Source: Mesorhabditis belari
Lineage: Eukaryota > Nematoda > Chromadorea > Rhabditida > Rhabditidae
Assembly (NCBI GenBank): GCA_958450365.1
Contig: CAUEEP010000743.1
Span: 6,857,501 to 6,921,500, forward strand
Direction of reading: 5' to 3'
Length of the DNA: 64,000 bases
Made by a program: the position numbers and the translations under genes
Notes under the pieces: generated by a model
What the model saw: only the letters and a program-made list of their open reading frames with translations
Told to the model about the DNA's origin: nothing
The model's database searches: none
In this document: in pieces, positions 48,973 through 58,600 of the stretch
How positions within the stretch are numbered: the stretch's first letter is position 1
Layout of the letters: each line of letters starts with the position of its first letter

Positions 48973-51900
48973 TCAATCATCATCAATTCAACTCAATCAT
49001 CCACAACAATTCAATCAAATCTCACCAATCCATACCAAAATCGTCATCCATGGACTTGGCGCAAAATCATAAACACCTCTTGACATTCGATATTCCCAAA
49101 CAATGTAAGCTTCTTTTAAAATATTCTTATTTGACACTTCAAAGCTAAAAATTTGAATTTGAGAAAAGTTGATTTCAAAGGACCCACTGAACAGATACGG
49201 TAGCATAATATGCTTCGTAAGACGGGCAACAAACCGATGTGTCGACGAGAAAAGACGCTAGGGAAAATCTGTGTCCGTCTTTCGTTTCAAAATGGACTTA
49301 CGTGGTTTAAACACAAGCTTTGCTGGAGCGACTTTTGCTGAGCAATTCCCAATGCATTCATAGCAATTTGCGGACAACTCATCCCAGCGATAGGTCATGA
49401 AATTGTAGCACTGAAAGCTGGGCTTAACTGAGCTTAACTGGGCTTAACTGGGCTTAACTGGGCTTAACTGAAAGCTGGGTTTATTCGAATATTCATTTAC
49501 ATTCTGTTCACATCCTTTTGTGCATTTGATTTGATTATAATATTCTTGAACAGTGACAAAGCGATCGCGCTCAGGATCGATTCGATTTGACGTCAAAAAG
49601 TGACTCGAACAAATAGCAATGAATACGTGAATTAGAAATTGATGCTTTAACATCTTGGAACTAAAATTAAATGATTTGAAATGATTTGAAAATATTGATA
49701 GAGAAATAGAGAACAAGCAAGGTTTAGGATTAGCTTTTCAATGATAAAGAGGATAAGGAAAAGAAGAGAATGGTGATGATGGGTGAATCCGGTTCGGCTT
49801 TTGGCATGGCAATGAACTGGGAGAGAGTGAGTCACCCAATCACTCCTCATTCCCTTTTTTCGATGACCCGTTGACCTCTATTTTATTGCCACTCCATTAT
49901 TTGCCAATCGGCTTAAACTAAAACATTTTCTAGGCCTCAAGGCTTTCTAGGCCTCAAGGCTTTCTAGGCCTCAAGGCTTTCTAGGCCTCAAGGCTTTCTA
50001 GGCCTCAAGGCTTTCTAGGCCTCAAGGCTTTCTAGGCCTCAAGGCTTTCTAGGCCCAAGGCTTCTAGGCCCAAGGCTTTCTAGGCCTCAAGGCTTTCTGG
50101 GCCCCAGGCTTTCTGGCCCAGGGCTCTGGGCCTCAAGGCTTTCTGGGCCCGGGCTTCTGGGCCCAAGGCTTTCTAGGCCTCAAGGCTTTCTAGGCCTCAA
50201 GGCTTTCTAGGCCTCAAGGCTTTCTAGGCCTCAAGGCTTTCTAGGCCTCAAGGCTTTCTAGGCCTCAAGGCTTTCTAGGCCTCAAGGCTTTATTTGCTTC
50301 AAAGTAAATAAGCAAAAATTTCGATTAAAATTTAGATAATGCATCAGCGAACACTTCTGCAATATATGATTCAAATATGCAAGAGAAATGGCGTCAAATG
50401 GATCGACTGAACTCGTTGAATGTAGTGAATCGACAAAGACGATTAGTCGATGATCTACTCGATCCACAATTCTATGAAAAGACTGTTCATCCTAGGGTAA
50501 AGTTTTTAGAGTAAAAAGAATCAGCATTTATAGTGAACCTATCGCTACATTTTCCGATCCCACATCGATAGGTTCACTATAAATGCTGATCAGCATCTTT
50601 TTGACTTTCTAAAACAATAGATTAACTTAACAAAAACAACAATTAATCATAAAATCTACTGTAATTGTAACATTTTTAATGACTTTAACAATCCTAGCCG
50701 AGTGATAAAAAAGTCTATGCAACACGATGCTCAAAAACAATTACCGTATTTTCTCTAATAGTAGTGCACCCCGGCGAGCCGAGTTAATGACAATTTTACG
50801 GTTTCAAAGTTCTCACAGAAGCTCAACACTCAAATCCCCCACAAGATCTCATCGTTAGCTACATTTTCCGATCTCATATCGATAGGTTCTGATAAGCGGT
50901 TTTCGAGATTTCGAGGAATTTAGGCGGCGCTTTTGGTGCTATTAGAAAATGCGATTCTATTAGAGAGAATACGGTAAACTACTCGTTTTTTAGGTCACAT
51001 ACCAATGCTGTGATAACACTTAAAAACAACACCGTATTTTCTCTAGTGCACCCGGCCAAACTGAGTTAATGACTATTTTACGGTTTCAAAGTTCTCACAG
51101 AAGCTCAACTCTCTAAACCCCCACAAGATCTCATCGTTAGCTACATTTTCCGATCCCACATCGATAGGTTCTGATAAGCGATTCTCGAGATTTCGAAGAA
51201 TTTAGGCGAAGCTTTGGGTGCACTACTATTAGGGGTACACTAAAACACTTTACCTAAGATTTGAAATGAGAATCAATCCGAATTCGCATCTTTAAAGTGA
51301 AACTATTTCGACTTTTTCGAAATTGGAAACACAAGCTTTCTGGCACATTGAAATCCTTTTGTTTAGAGGAAAATGAAGCATTAAGTGCGCCAGAAAGGTT
51401 GTGTTTCTTTAGACATAAAGAGCTGAGCTTTCAGAGAGATCACACTCGAAACACAAGGGTCAACGTCAGTATGAGTCTCTATCAAATTCTTGATGTGGTA
51501 GGTGTTCAAATTTAAAAATGAAATATAATAAATAATAGGATGAACACTCTCAATCAATTGTTGTCAATGTTTGGATGGTTCAGGTTCTTCAGGAAGAAAT
51601 TTTAAACCACAAAAAAAACTCTTCAGAATTGGTATGACGAGTTTTTGGATTGGAATCCGAACGATTATGGTGGTTTGAATAAAACGATTGTCCCGCATTA
51701 CAACATTTGGATACCAGATACTTATCTTTACAATAGGTAGCTTTTCTATTTGAGCTCAGATTTGAGTAAATGGCACTTCAGCGAAACGTTGGAGCAAAAG
51801 AAAACCGAGTCTTTATCGCATGCAATTGTTGAAACGGGCTACTGGAGAAATGACTCAAAAGGGGCGACCATACAGCTCATGTTTCCCGCCATCTATCGTC

Positions 51901-54828
51901 TCACATGCAAGATGGATGTTTGTGTTTTAATCTCGAAACATAATACATAAAGTTTACTGAATATTTGAAGTTCTGAAGTTCTGAAGTTTACTGAATATTT
52001 CAGTAACTTCAGTAGCTTCTAAATCTAGGTTCGTCTTTTTCCTTATGATGTGCAAAATTGTACCTTCATCATCTCCTCATGGACTCACGACAATCGAACG
52101 ATTGACTATTGGCCTACACTTAAGTTTGATAAAAGTCTAGTGCAAGTCTAGTCTAGAAAGATTTTAGAGAAGTGAATCTGAAAAATATGGCACAAAACGA
52201 GGAGTGGTCGGTGATAAGCTTCGAATTTGAAAGAATTGTGGTAAACATTTTAGAATTTTGTTGAAAAATAAAACAAAATTTACTTAAAAAGATGGAAATT
52301 GAAAAAGAAAGAATTTTTCTTTTAAAAAAAACCATAGATTAATTGGTGAAGATTTGTTATTTTTCAAAAAGGAAATCTTTTCGGACAAACAACATACTGT
52401 ATTCTCTCTAATAGTTGCGCTGACAAGTTGCCGTGTTCTAATAGTTCTAATAGTTCTAATAGTTGCCGTATGGCCTCGAGTTGCAGCTTCTGCGAAAACT
52501 TAGAAACCGTAAAATAGTCATTAACTCGGCCATAAACATTGCAGACGACGCGATTGCGCTGACAAGTCGTTGCTGTGTGGCCTCGAGTCACGATCTTGTT
52601 CAAATACTGGAGCTCTTGGTATTTGATTTGAATCGTTTCAAAATCAGACATTCAAAAACAACACCGTATTTTCTCTAGTGCACCTAGTGCAGAGTTAGTG
52701 CTCTCTAGTGCAGAGTTAATGACTATTTTACGGTTTCAAAGTTCTCACAGAAGCTCAACTCTCTAATCCCCCACAAGATCTCATCGTTAGCTACATTTTC
52801 CGACCCCACATCGATAGGTTCTGATAAGTGGTTCTCGAGATTTCGAGGAATTTAGGCGGCGCTTTTGGTGCTATTAGAGAATGCGATTCTATTAGAGAGA
52901 ATACGGTAAACTACTCGTTTTTTAGGTCACATACCAATGCTGTGATAACTCATGGGTGATGCTTTATGCCCATTTAATCATTCGTCGCAAACCCTTGTAC
53001 TATATTGTTAATCTGGTAAAGAAATCGTGACTCGAGATTTTGCAAATTTTTTAGGTGATCCCAACTTCGATCATCACCCTTGTCGCTGTCACCGGCTTTT
53101 TCACGCCAACCTCGTCGTCGAGTGAAAGAGATGAAAAGCTTTATCTTGGTTTAAAGTGAATCAAATTCAAAAACATAACGAAAGTCTAGGAATCAACACA
53201 CTGCTAACGATGTCAATTATGATGCTAATGGTTTGCAATCAGATGCCCTCTACATCCACATATGTGCCTTTAATGAGTGAGCTCTAATGAGTGAGCTGAA
53301 GAAAGTTGAAATCAATAAAATCTAGGCTGGTACTATATGGGTATAATATTTGTGATTGTCATTGGAACACTAATGGCAACGATTGTTCTTGGTAAAAGTT
53401 TTAGCGATTATTTAAATCAGATCATTCAGCGATTCATGGTCAAAAACATTACTTGCGACCGTTGTCGAGAAGAGTGCGCAATCTTGTTCACAATCGTGTT
53501 GTTTCAACATTGATTCTAGAAGTAATTTTTTTGAAAAAAACTACACCAACACCTCTCTAAAAATAAGACCAATCTGATGAATTCAACAAAATACCAAAAA
53601 TTAGCCACCGACCGGCCTGCTAGAGCTGTGGACGGAATTCGGAATCATCGACGCCGAGCGTCTTCCCATGGCTGATATGGATCCACTACTCGCCGAACGA
53701 CTCGATCCCATCTCGGTACACCGAAGATCAAGTGTTAAAGTTGTTTTAGGATTCTCATCACTTTTAAAATCATATCACTTTTTCAAGGAAATCAAACCAG
53801 AAGACTTGCTGAATATGGTTAAAGAAATGCGTGAAAAGCAAATGGTCAATAAAAAGAATTTCTTTTTTTTTCTCTTTCAGTTTTTTTAGCTTTTATCTTT
53901 TTTCTTTTATGTAGACAATTTGAGTTCTTTTTTTTAGGTTAAAGTTTAAATTCTTTTCTAAAAAGAATTCTTTCGCTTTAAATTCTTTTCTAAAAAGAAT
54001 TCTTTTTCCTTTAAATTCTTTTCTCTTTAAATTCTTTTCTCTTTAAATTCTTTTCTCTTTAAATTCTTTTCTCTTTAAATTCTTTTCTAAAAAGCTAAAA
54101 AGCTAAAAATTAAGGAACTTCCTGGTCGAGCTCATGTACTCTTTCAATCGATTTCATCGGAAGTGAGTGAAGTACCGGGGCTGGAATATGAGCGGTTTGT
54201 GATTTAGCTTGTGAATAATATGTTTTTATCTTCATTTTTAAAGATATTTAGCATATAAATAACATTTTACAGACGAATGGCATCAATAACTAGACAGTAC
54301 ACGATTCACATGAGACAAAAAGAGCGTGAAAGAGGCGTTTTTCGAGCCGGAGCCTCGGCCGCGAATGCACGGCAAATCAAAAGGCAGAAAATGATGAGAA
54401 GGTTTGGATATTGGAGCTTAAAAGAGAGTATGAATATAATATAGTTGTGTCATTTAAAATGAAAAAATTCAAAAAGACGAAGTTGAGTAGAAGGGAGTCG
54501 AACCCGGGCCGCGCGAGTTGTAGACCAGCGCCCTCCCAACTGCGCTACCGGGACATGGATTGGACAGCCTTCACCGCTGACCAATAAAGCTATTCACCGT
54601 GATTTTGGCTGGTATTGGATGCTTGATTATTTAGATGGTTCTTCTTCTATCTTTGATACTTTTAAATTCTCTTCTAGATGCGCTCTCGAGTGGGAATATC
54701 TGGCGAACGTGCTCGACCGACTCTTGCTCACATTTTTCTGTACTCTCACCATTCTTTTCTTTGTTTTTCTCGTTTGGTTCGAGCAATTCTTCAAACCGCA
54801 CGGTCATTACAACATTGCTCATCAATAA
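46426..54828 (+). CDS. nicotinic acetylcholine-type Cys-loop receptor, alpha-type subunit
   Basis: Nineteen exons join in frame to 619 aa: 46426-46497, 46616-46730, 50336-50496, 51435-51497, 51539-51583, 51627-51736, 51782-51917, 52029-52134, 52170-52240, 52926-53015, 53055-53148, 53190-53276, 53326-53391, 53430-53521, 53605-53739, 53788-53844, 54115-54194, 54273-54401, 54678-54828. Features: signal peptide (about 1-16); ligand-binding domain with WYDEFLDWNPNDYGG and VPHYNIWIPDTYLYN; Cys-loop C231-C245 with 13 residues between; vicinal cysteines C298-C299 (YQCCDNSW) that mark alpha subunits; M1 about 317-338; M2 about 349-372, preceded by ERDEK and followed by MPSTS, as in cation channels; M3 about 385-406; a long basic cytoplasmic loop; M4 about 584-603. 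The style of M2 recalls the DEG-3 group, but that is an impression. A TTTCAG acceptor lies 16 bases before the ATG. Intron 2 (3.6 kb) hosts another gene on the opposite strand. Confidence 0.93.
46798..48076. mobile_element. 1.28-kb TA-flanked foldback with an unidentified open frame
   Basis: Ends TTGGGTTGACGCCTATGAT and complement, TA-flanked, with arms of about 300 bp. At the inner arm ends a second palindrome begins GCTGCCCCTACGGACCGAAA. The central 47200-47540 has GC-richer sequence open on both strands; the minus-strand frame includes WDPISTDREPAIMVK and WEAVTTWGRQRTGYRM, not recognised. It lies in receptor intron 2. Confidence 0.75.
48219..49653 (-). CDS. secreted Cys-rich, FN3-like, Thr-rich protein nested in receptor intron 2
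   Basis: I do not recognise an orthologue. Seven exons join in frame to 270 aa: 49501-49653, 49302-49410, 49184-49257, 49056-49112, 48715-48560, 48410-48520, 48219-48371. A signal peptide (about 1-17) is followed by a Cys-rich region (CTKGCEQNCYN, NCYECIGNC, CCPSY), then a segment resembling a fibronectin type III fold (about 104-180: VSVQWKLTLF ... VSFQFRANLVDGIGP), a Thr/Lys-rich stalk (about 185-220) and a charged tail with two N-E-T glycosylation sites. No transmembrane helix is seen. The order 'Cys-box then FN3' resembles anosmin-like proteins, but no WAP core is visible. A TTTTAG acceptor lies seven bases before the ATG. The gene lies entirely inside intron 2 of the receptor gene on the opposite strand. 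The intron between exons 4 and 5 has been tandemly duplicated. Confidence 0.75.
48723..49066. repeat. tandemly duplicated intron of the nested gene
   Basis: The 40-bp block holding the last 11 bases of exon 4 plus the donor (49027-49066) recurs with one change at 48827-48866, directly next to a copy (48866-48916) of the block that precedes the exon 5 acceptor (48723-48773). Between them are AATC/AATG microsatellites. The intron thus looks like two head-to-tail copies. Confidence 0.8.
49930..50290. repeat. 17-bp AGGCCTCAAGGCTTTCT satellite in receptor intron 2
   Basis: About 20 units, including a diverged GC-rich middle (50095-50165, GGGCCC variants). Each unit contains AGGCCT and AAGGCTT-like palindromes. 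It ends 46 bases before exon 3. Confidence 0.85.
50520..50590. other. perfect 25-bp hairpin in receptor intron 3
   Basis: The 25-bp arms 50520-50544 and 50566-50590 are exact inverted complements (ATCAGCATTTATAGTGAACC ...), with a 21-base loop. The outer stem is unique here; the inner part matches a motif of the nearby MITE family (CGATAGGTTC). Confidence 0.8.
50742..51017. mobile_element. MITE family 'TACCGTATTTTCTCT' with a captured exon edge
   Basis: Inverted ends TACCGTATTTTCTCTAATAG ... CTATTAGAGAGAATACGGTA span 50742-50976. The next 41 bases (50977-51017) are identical to 52909-52949, which is the end of receptor intron 9 plus the first 24 bases of exon 10. The element before 52909 is the same family. 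Confidence 0.85.
51030..51255. mobile_element. MITE family 'TACCGTATTTTCTCT', second copy (imperfect ends)
   Basis: Begins ACCGTATTTTCTCTAGTGCA and ends with a GTGCACTACTATTAGGGG-type block, with the shared interior TAGCTACATTTTCCGATCCC. It lies in receptor intron 3, 180 bp before exon 4. Confidence 0.65.
52395..52908. mobile_element. MITE family 'TACCGTATTTTCTCT', compound copy in receptor intron 9
   Basis: Left part 52395-52690 includes an internal block (GACAAGTCGTTGCTGTGTGG) also found at 60240-60330. Right part 52665-52908 matches 50742-50976 closely, ending 17 bp before exon 10. Confidence 0.75.
53955..54085. repeat. TTAAATTCTTTTCTC repeat in receptor intron 16
   Basis: About eight 15-bp units separate exons 16 and 17. 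Confidence 0.75.
54489..54556 (-). pseudogene. tRNA-like relic in receptor intron 18
   Basis: On the minus strand: GTCCCGGTAGCGCAGTTGGG and GCCCGGGTTCGACTCCC, with good box A and box B resemblance. The anticodon stem and acceptor stem do not pair, and the T-stem keeps only three pairs. Confidence 0.5.
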
Positions 54829-54836
54829 CTTTTGGC

Positions 54837-54842
54837 AATAAA
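54837..54842 (+). terminator. poly(A) signal AATAAA of the receptor gene
   Basis: AATAAA begins nine bases after the TAA stop at 54826-54828. A second AATAAA lies about 25 bases further on, so either could direct cleavage. The short 3' UTR is normal for nematodes. Confidence 0.55.
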
Positions 54843-55610
54843 CGTTTTATACAAATGTTTTTAATAAAAGAAACAAATTAAACCTCATCAAATGCTTTTT
54901 TAAAACTAAAACTGTGAGAGAAGATTTATTTTGAAACTTTTGTGTGCGAGATTGACCCAAGGAGGACAAGTGACTGTGAAATGGTGGAAAAGAAGAGAAA
55001 AGAAGAGAAAAAAGAAAAGAAGAGAAAAGATGGGGGAAGGATCTTTCCCGACTTATAATTGAGCCCTATAACCCATTCTGTGACTTTCATTTCATTCTCA
55101 ATCCTTGCTTTCCTCATTTTACAACAATTCACAGTTTTCGAGCTTTCTACCCTTCTTAATACAATATTATCTTGTTTAGTCAAGTTACAAGTCAAGTTAC
55201 AAGTCAAGTCAAGTCAAGAAAAGTTACCATTTTACCATTCAAAACAATTCAAAGTCTTTGTTAAAGTACTGAAGAATTCAAGAGTTTAATTCAAGCCCAC
55301 TTCAAGCTCTCGAGATTTGAGGTGGGTTTTTCTATCTGGATTTGCCAAAAAGAGCTTAGCACAAAGCTCTCAACTATTAGTAGCTTGTAGAAGAAAGAGT
55401 GGTATAGAAAAAGCAATGAAAAGAAATCTTTCTTTTCAAAAAGGAGTTCATCTTAGTCTTCACAGAAAATCGAGTGGACCGGTCACTCTTCTCCTTTCCT
55501 TCATCGCCCCTTTTCTCGCTTGCATCTCTTCTATTGTCGAATTTTCAAAGTTCTTCAGATTTCACCAATTCGTATTCGATTGACATTCGATTGATTCCCT
55601 TCATAACACT
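54843..55610. other. intergenic sequence between receptor and PAN genes
   Basis: About 780 bp with a purine-rich patch (54980-55030) and CAAGTTACAAGT repeats (55180-55220). A TTCTTCAG acceptor at 55551-55558, 52 bases before the PAN gene start, could be its trans-splice site. No gene. Confidence 0.45.
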
Positions 55611-58600
55611 ATGAGATTTATCTTTCTTCTACTTTTCCCACCGATAATGATAGCAAGACAAATGCTTCGTGATGAGATCTCTTCACAAAGGTTTGACCCT
55701 ATTTTCTTTTATTTCTCTTTTAATTCACAAATCATTTAGATATTCATTCAAAAATCAAACTCCAAATTCATCGGAAAGAGAGAAAGATTTGTAAGAAAAT
55801 GATTTTGAAACATTATATAATATAAATATTTTAGAAGTGAAGTTTTAAAGGCTCGAGAACGACATCTTGTTAACTATTTCGACGGTGTAACGAAGAGGAA
55901 AGAAAGAAGAAAAGATCAAGAAGAGAAATTCCAAAACTATCAACTCCCGTCATCGGTATTACTCTGATTTATTGATCAGTCTTTATCTTTACCAAAACTT
56001 TTTTAGTATGGCGGTGGTAGCAGTTATGGACTTCCTCCTAAACCCTATAAACCAGATCGAGTAAGTTGAATGGATGTAAATAACCTTGAGAATGTTTTCC
56101 AGATCGGACGCTCGAGGGTGAGCAAAGACTCGGAAACAAAAGATCGTCAGCTTGTTGCTGGAGTGCCGGACGCTAGTTTGTTTTTAAAAGATTTCTACTT
56201 TAGCTTGAACTTCGTAAATATTGGGTTGGTGAATTGAAAACTGCGGGACTTTGAACTAAAATTTATTCAACATAAAACCATCAATTCATTCCAAATAATT
56301 TCCATTATTATTGACGACCTCTGCCCATTTGAAAGGCAATTTGCGGATTCCTCTTTCGTAGTAGGATTTTGGTTTTGAATCAAAAAGCTTTCAAAGCCAA
56401 TTTTTGACTGCTTCTTCCGAATCGAAGTGTTCTCCCGCAAGCTCATTACTCATGATCCGGAATAAATAGTAATCAAAAGGGGCGAGGTCCGGACTGTATG
56501 GGGAATGCGCTAAAAGTTCCCAAACAAGGTTATTTATTTTAGAGCGAGTCAGTTTTGCAACATGAGGGCACGCGTTGTCGTGGATGAGAAAGCCCTTTGA
56601 CTTGGAGGGCCTATTCTTCTTCAGGGATTCATTCACCTTTCCCAACTGTTCACTGTATTTGATTGCATTAACGGTCGTCATTAACGGCATTAACGGCCCA
56701 TTTTACAGGCAATTTGCGGATTCCTCTTTCGTAGTAGGATTTTGGTTTGTGTGTGAGACACGTGTGAGACTCAAAAATGGAGGACTGGAGATGTCCCAGT
56801 TTGAGCACTTTCTTCAAAAGAAACCCATTTTGGTGTCAATAGGAAAGTTGTAGAGAATCAAAAATTAGGCTTATAGCCAAATTTCCAAAAAGATACAACT
56901 AATAGTTTCGCTTAAAATGTAAGTTTTGTGAAAATTCATAGATTTGACATTTCTTGAAAACCGGTTTTTGAATCGTTCTGAAAATTTGGATATAAGCTTG
57001 ATTTTTGATTCTCTACACCTTTTCCATTGACACCAAAATGGGTTTCTTTTGAAGAAAGTGCTCAAACTGTCACATATGACAATAGCTGGCAGTTTTCAAT
57101 TCACCAACCCAATAGAAGTAAGTAAGATCGGGACCGAAAGTATGAGTCGTTGTATCGAACAAGTCGTGATATCAATAGCCGGCAGTTTTCAATAGTTTTC
57201 TATTAGCGCTTTAGGTGATCCATGCTTTCGACGCTATGCTAACGCAATCATTGTCAATGCTCAACCATATGAAAGACGGTAAATCTAAACGTCTAATTGT
57301 CTTTACTCTTTATCAGATCTTCAACAAAACTGGCGAAATGCAAGCGTCATTGTTTGGAGTCACAACTTGGATTGTACAGTTGCCGATCTTTTGTCTATGA
57401 CAATGTCAATCAAGTAACATTCTTCTGGGGGATTTTGTTCTAATCTAATCTAATCATTTAGGTTTGTGACCTATTCGCTCATGTTGGAGATCAAGCACCA
57501 GCTAAGTGAGTTAATAAAGAATAAAAGTTTACACAGCTTTGCAGATTGTTGAAATTCCAAACGAGAGACTATTATGAGCCGACTGGAGCAGTGCAAGTGG
57601 GTTGATAGCTAAAATAAGGGAAATGCATTATGCAAATGTTGATAGCTAAAATGAGAGAAATGCATTATGCCTTTTCTGATCAATTTCTGCCCTAAATTTG
57701 GCTCTATTTTTCCTATCAATTCTACATCCCAAACGAAAACTAGCTACGGATAACGGACAAGGAAATCGGACAACTAATTCCAGTGTGATATCCCGGAATC
57801 AACGAGCACAGTCACGGAAAATACGTCGACGATCGAAGCGGAAACACCAGCAGTCACTGAAGATGATATAGGTAGCTTCTAGATTGTATAGCTTTCTATT
57901 TCATGGATATTCATTATTAGATTCCTTTGTTCAGTTACTGATTCCTCAATCGACAGCCTCACCGATATCGACGGTTTTCGGGATGATCCCCATGGTGAAC
58001 CGAGTACTTATGGGTACTAAAGAGCTTCCTAGAGAGTTGAAATCAAAATCTAGACCATCTACTACATCCTATGGTTCATCATCGAGTTATGGCCCGGTCA
58101 CCTCAACCACGAATGAAAATGATATATCAATTGATACTGAGGTGATTGCAGAAAGAGAAAGCGATAAATTCTCCTTTCAGCCATCGTCCCATTCGGCGAG
58201 ATCTTTTTTTGAGGATGAAGATTTTACAACAACTGATCTCTCGCGTATGTTTTCAGCTTTCAGAATTAGCTCAAGTTTTACTGTACCAGCTAAGATAAAT
58301 ATTGATTTGGGGTTGTACAGCTTGGACAGCTTGTACAGCTTGTACAGCTTGACAGCTTGCTTGTACGGCTTGACAGCTTGCTTGTACAGCTTGACAGCTT
58401 GCTTGTACGGCTTGACAGCTTGCTTGTACAGCTTGTACAGCCTGTACAGCTTAAAGATTTGTTCTTGTATAGTTTGTCATTTACAAAGTTTAGCAGAAGC
58501 AGAAGACTTTTCAGCCTTTTCTTCCCCAACCCCGAACAGTTCACCCATTCAGCGGAGTATTTCTCGAGACTCCTGTGCTAAAGGGAAAACGACGCGGTAA

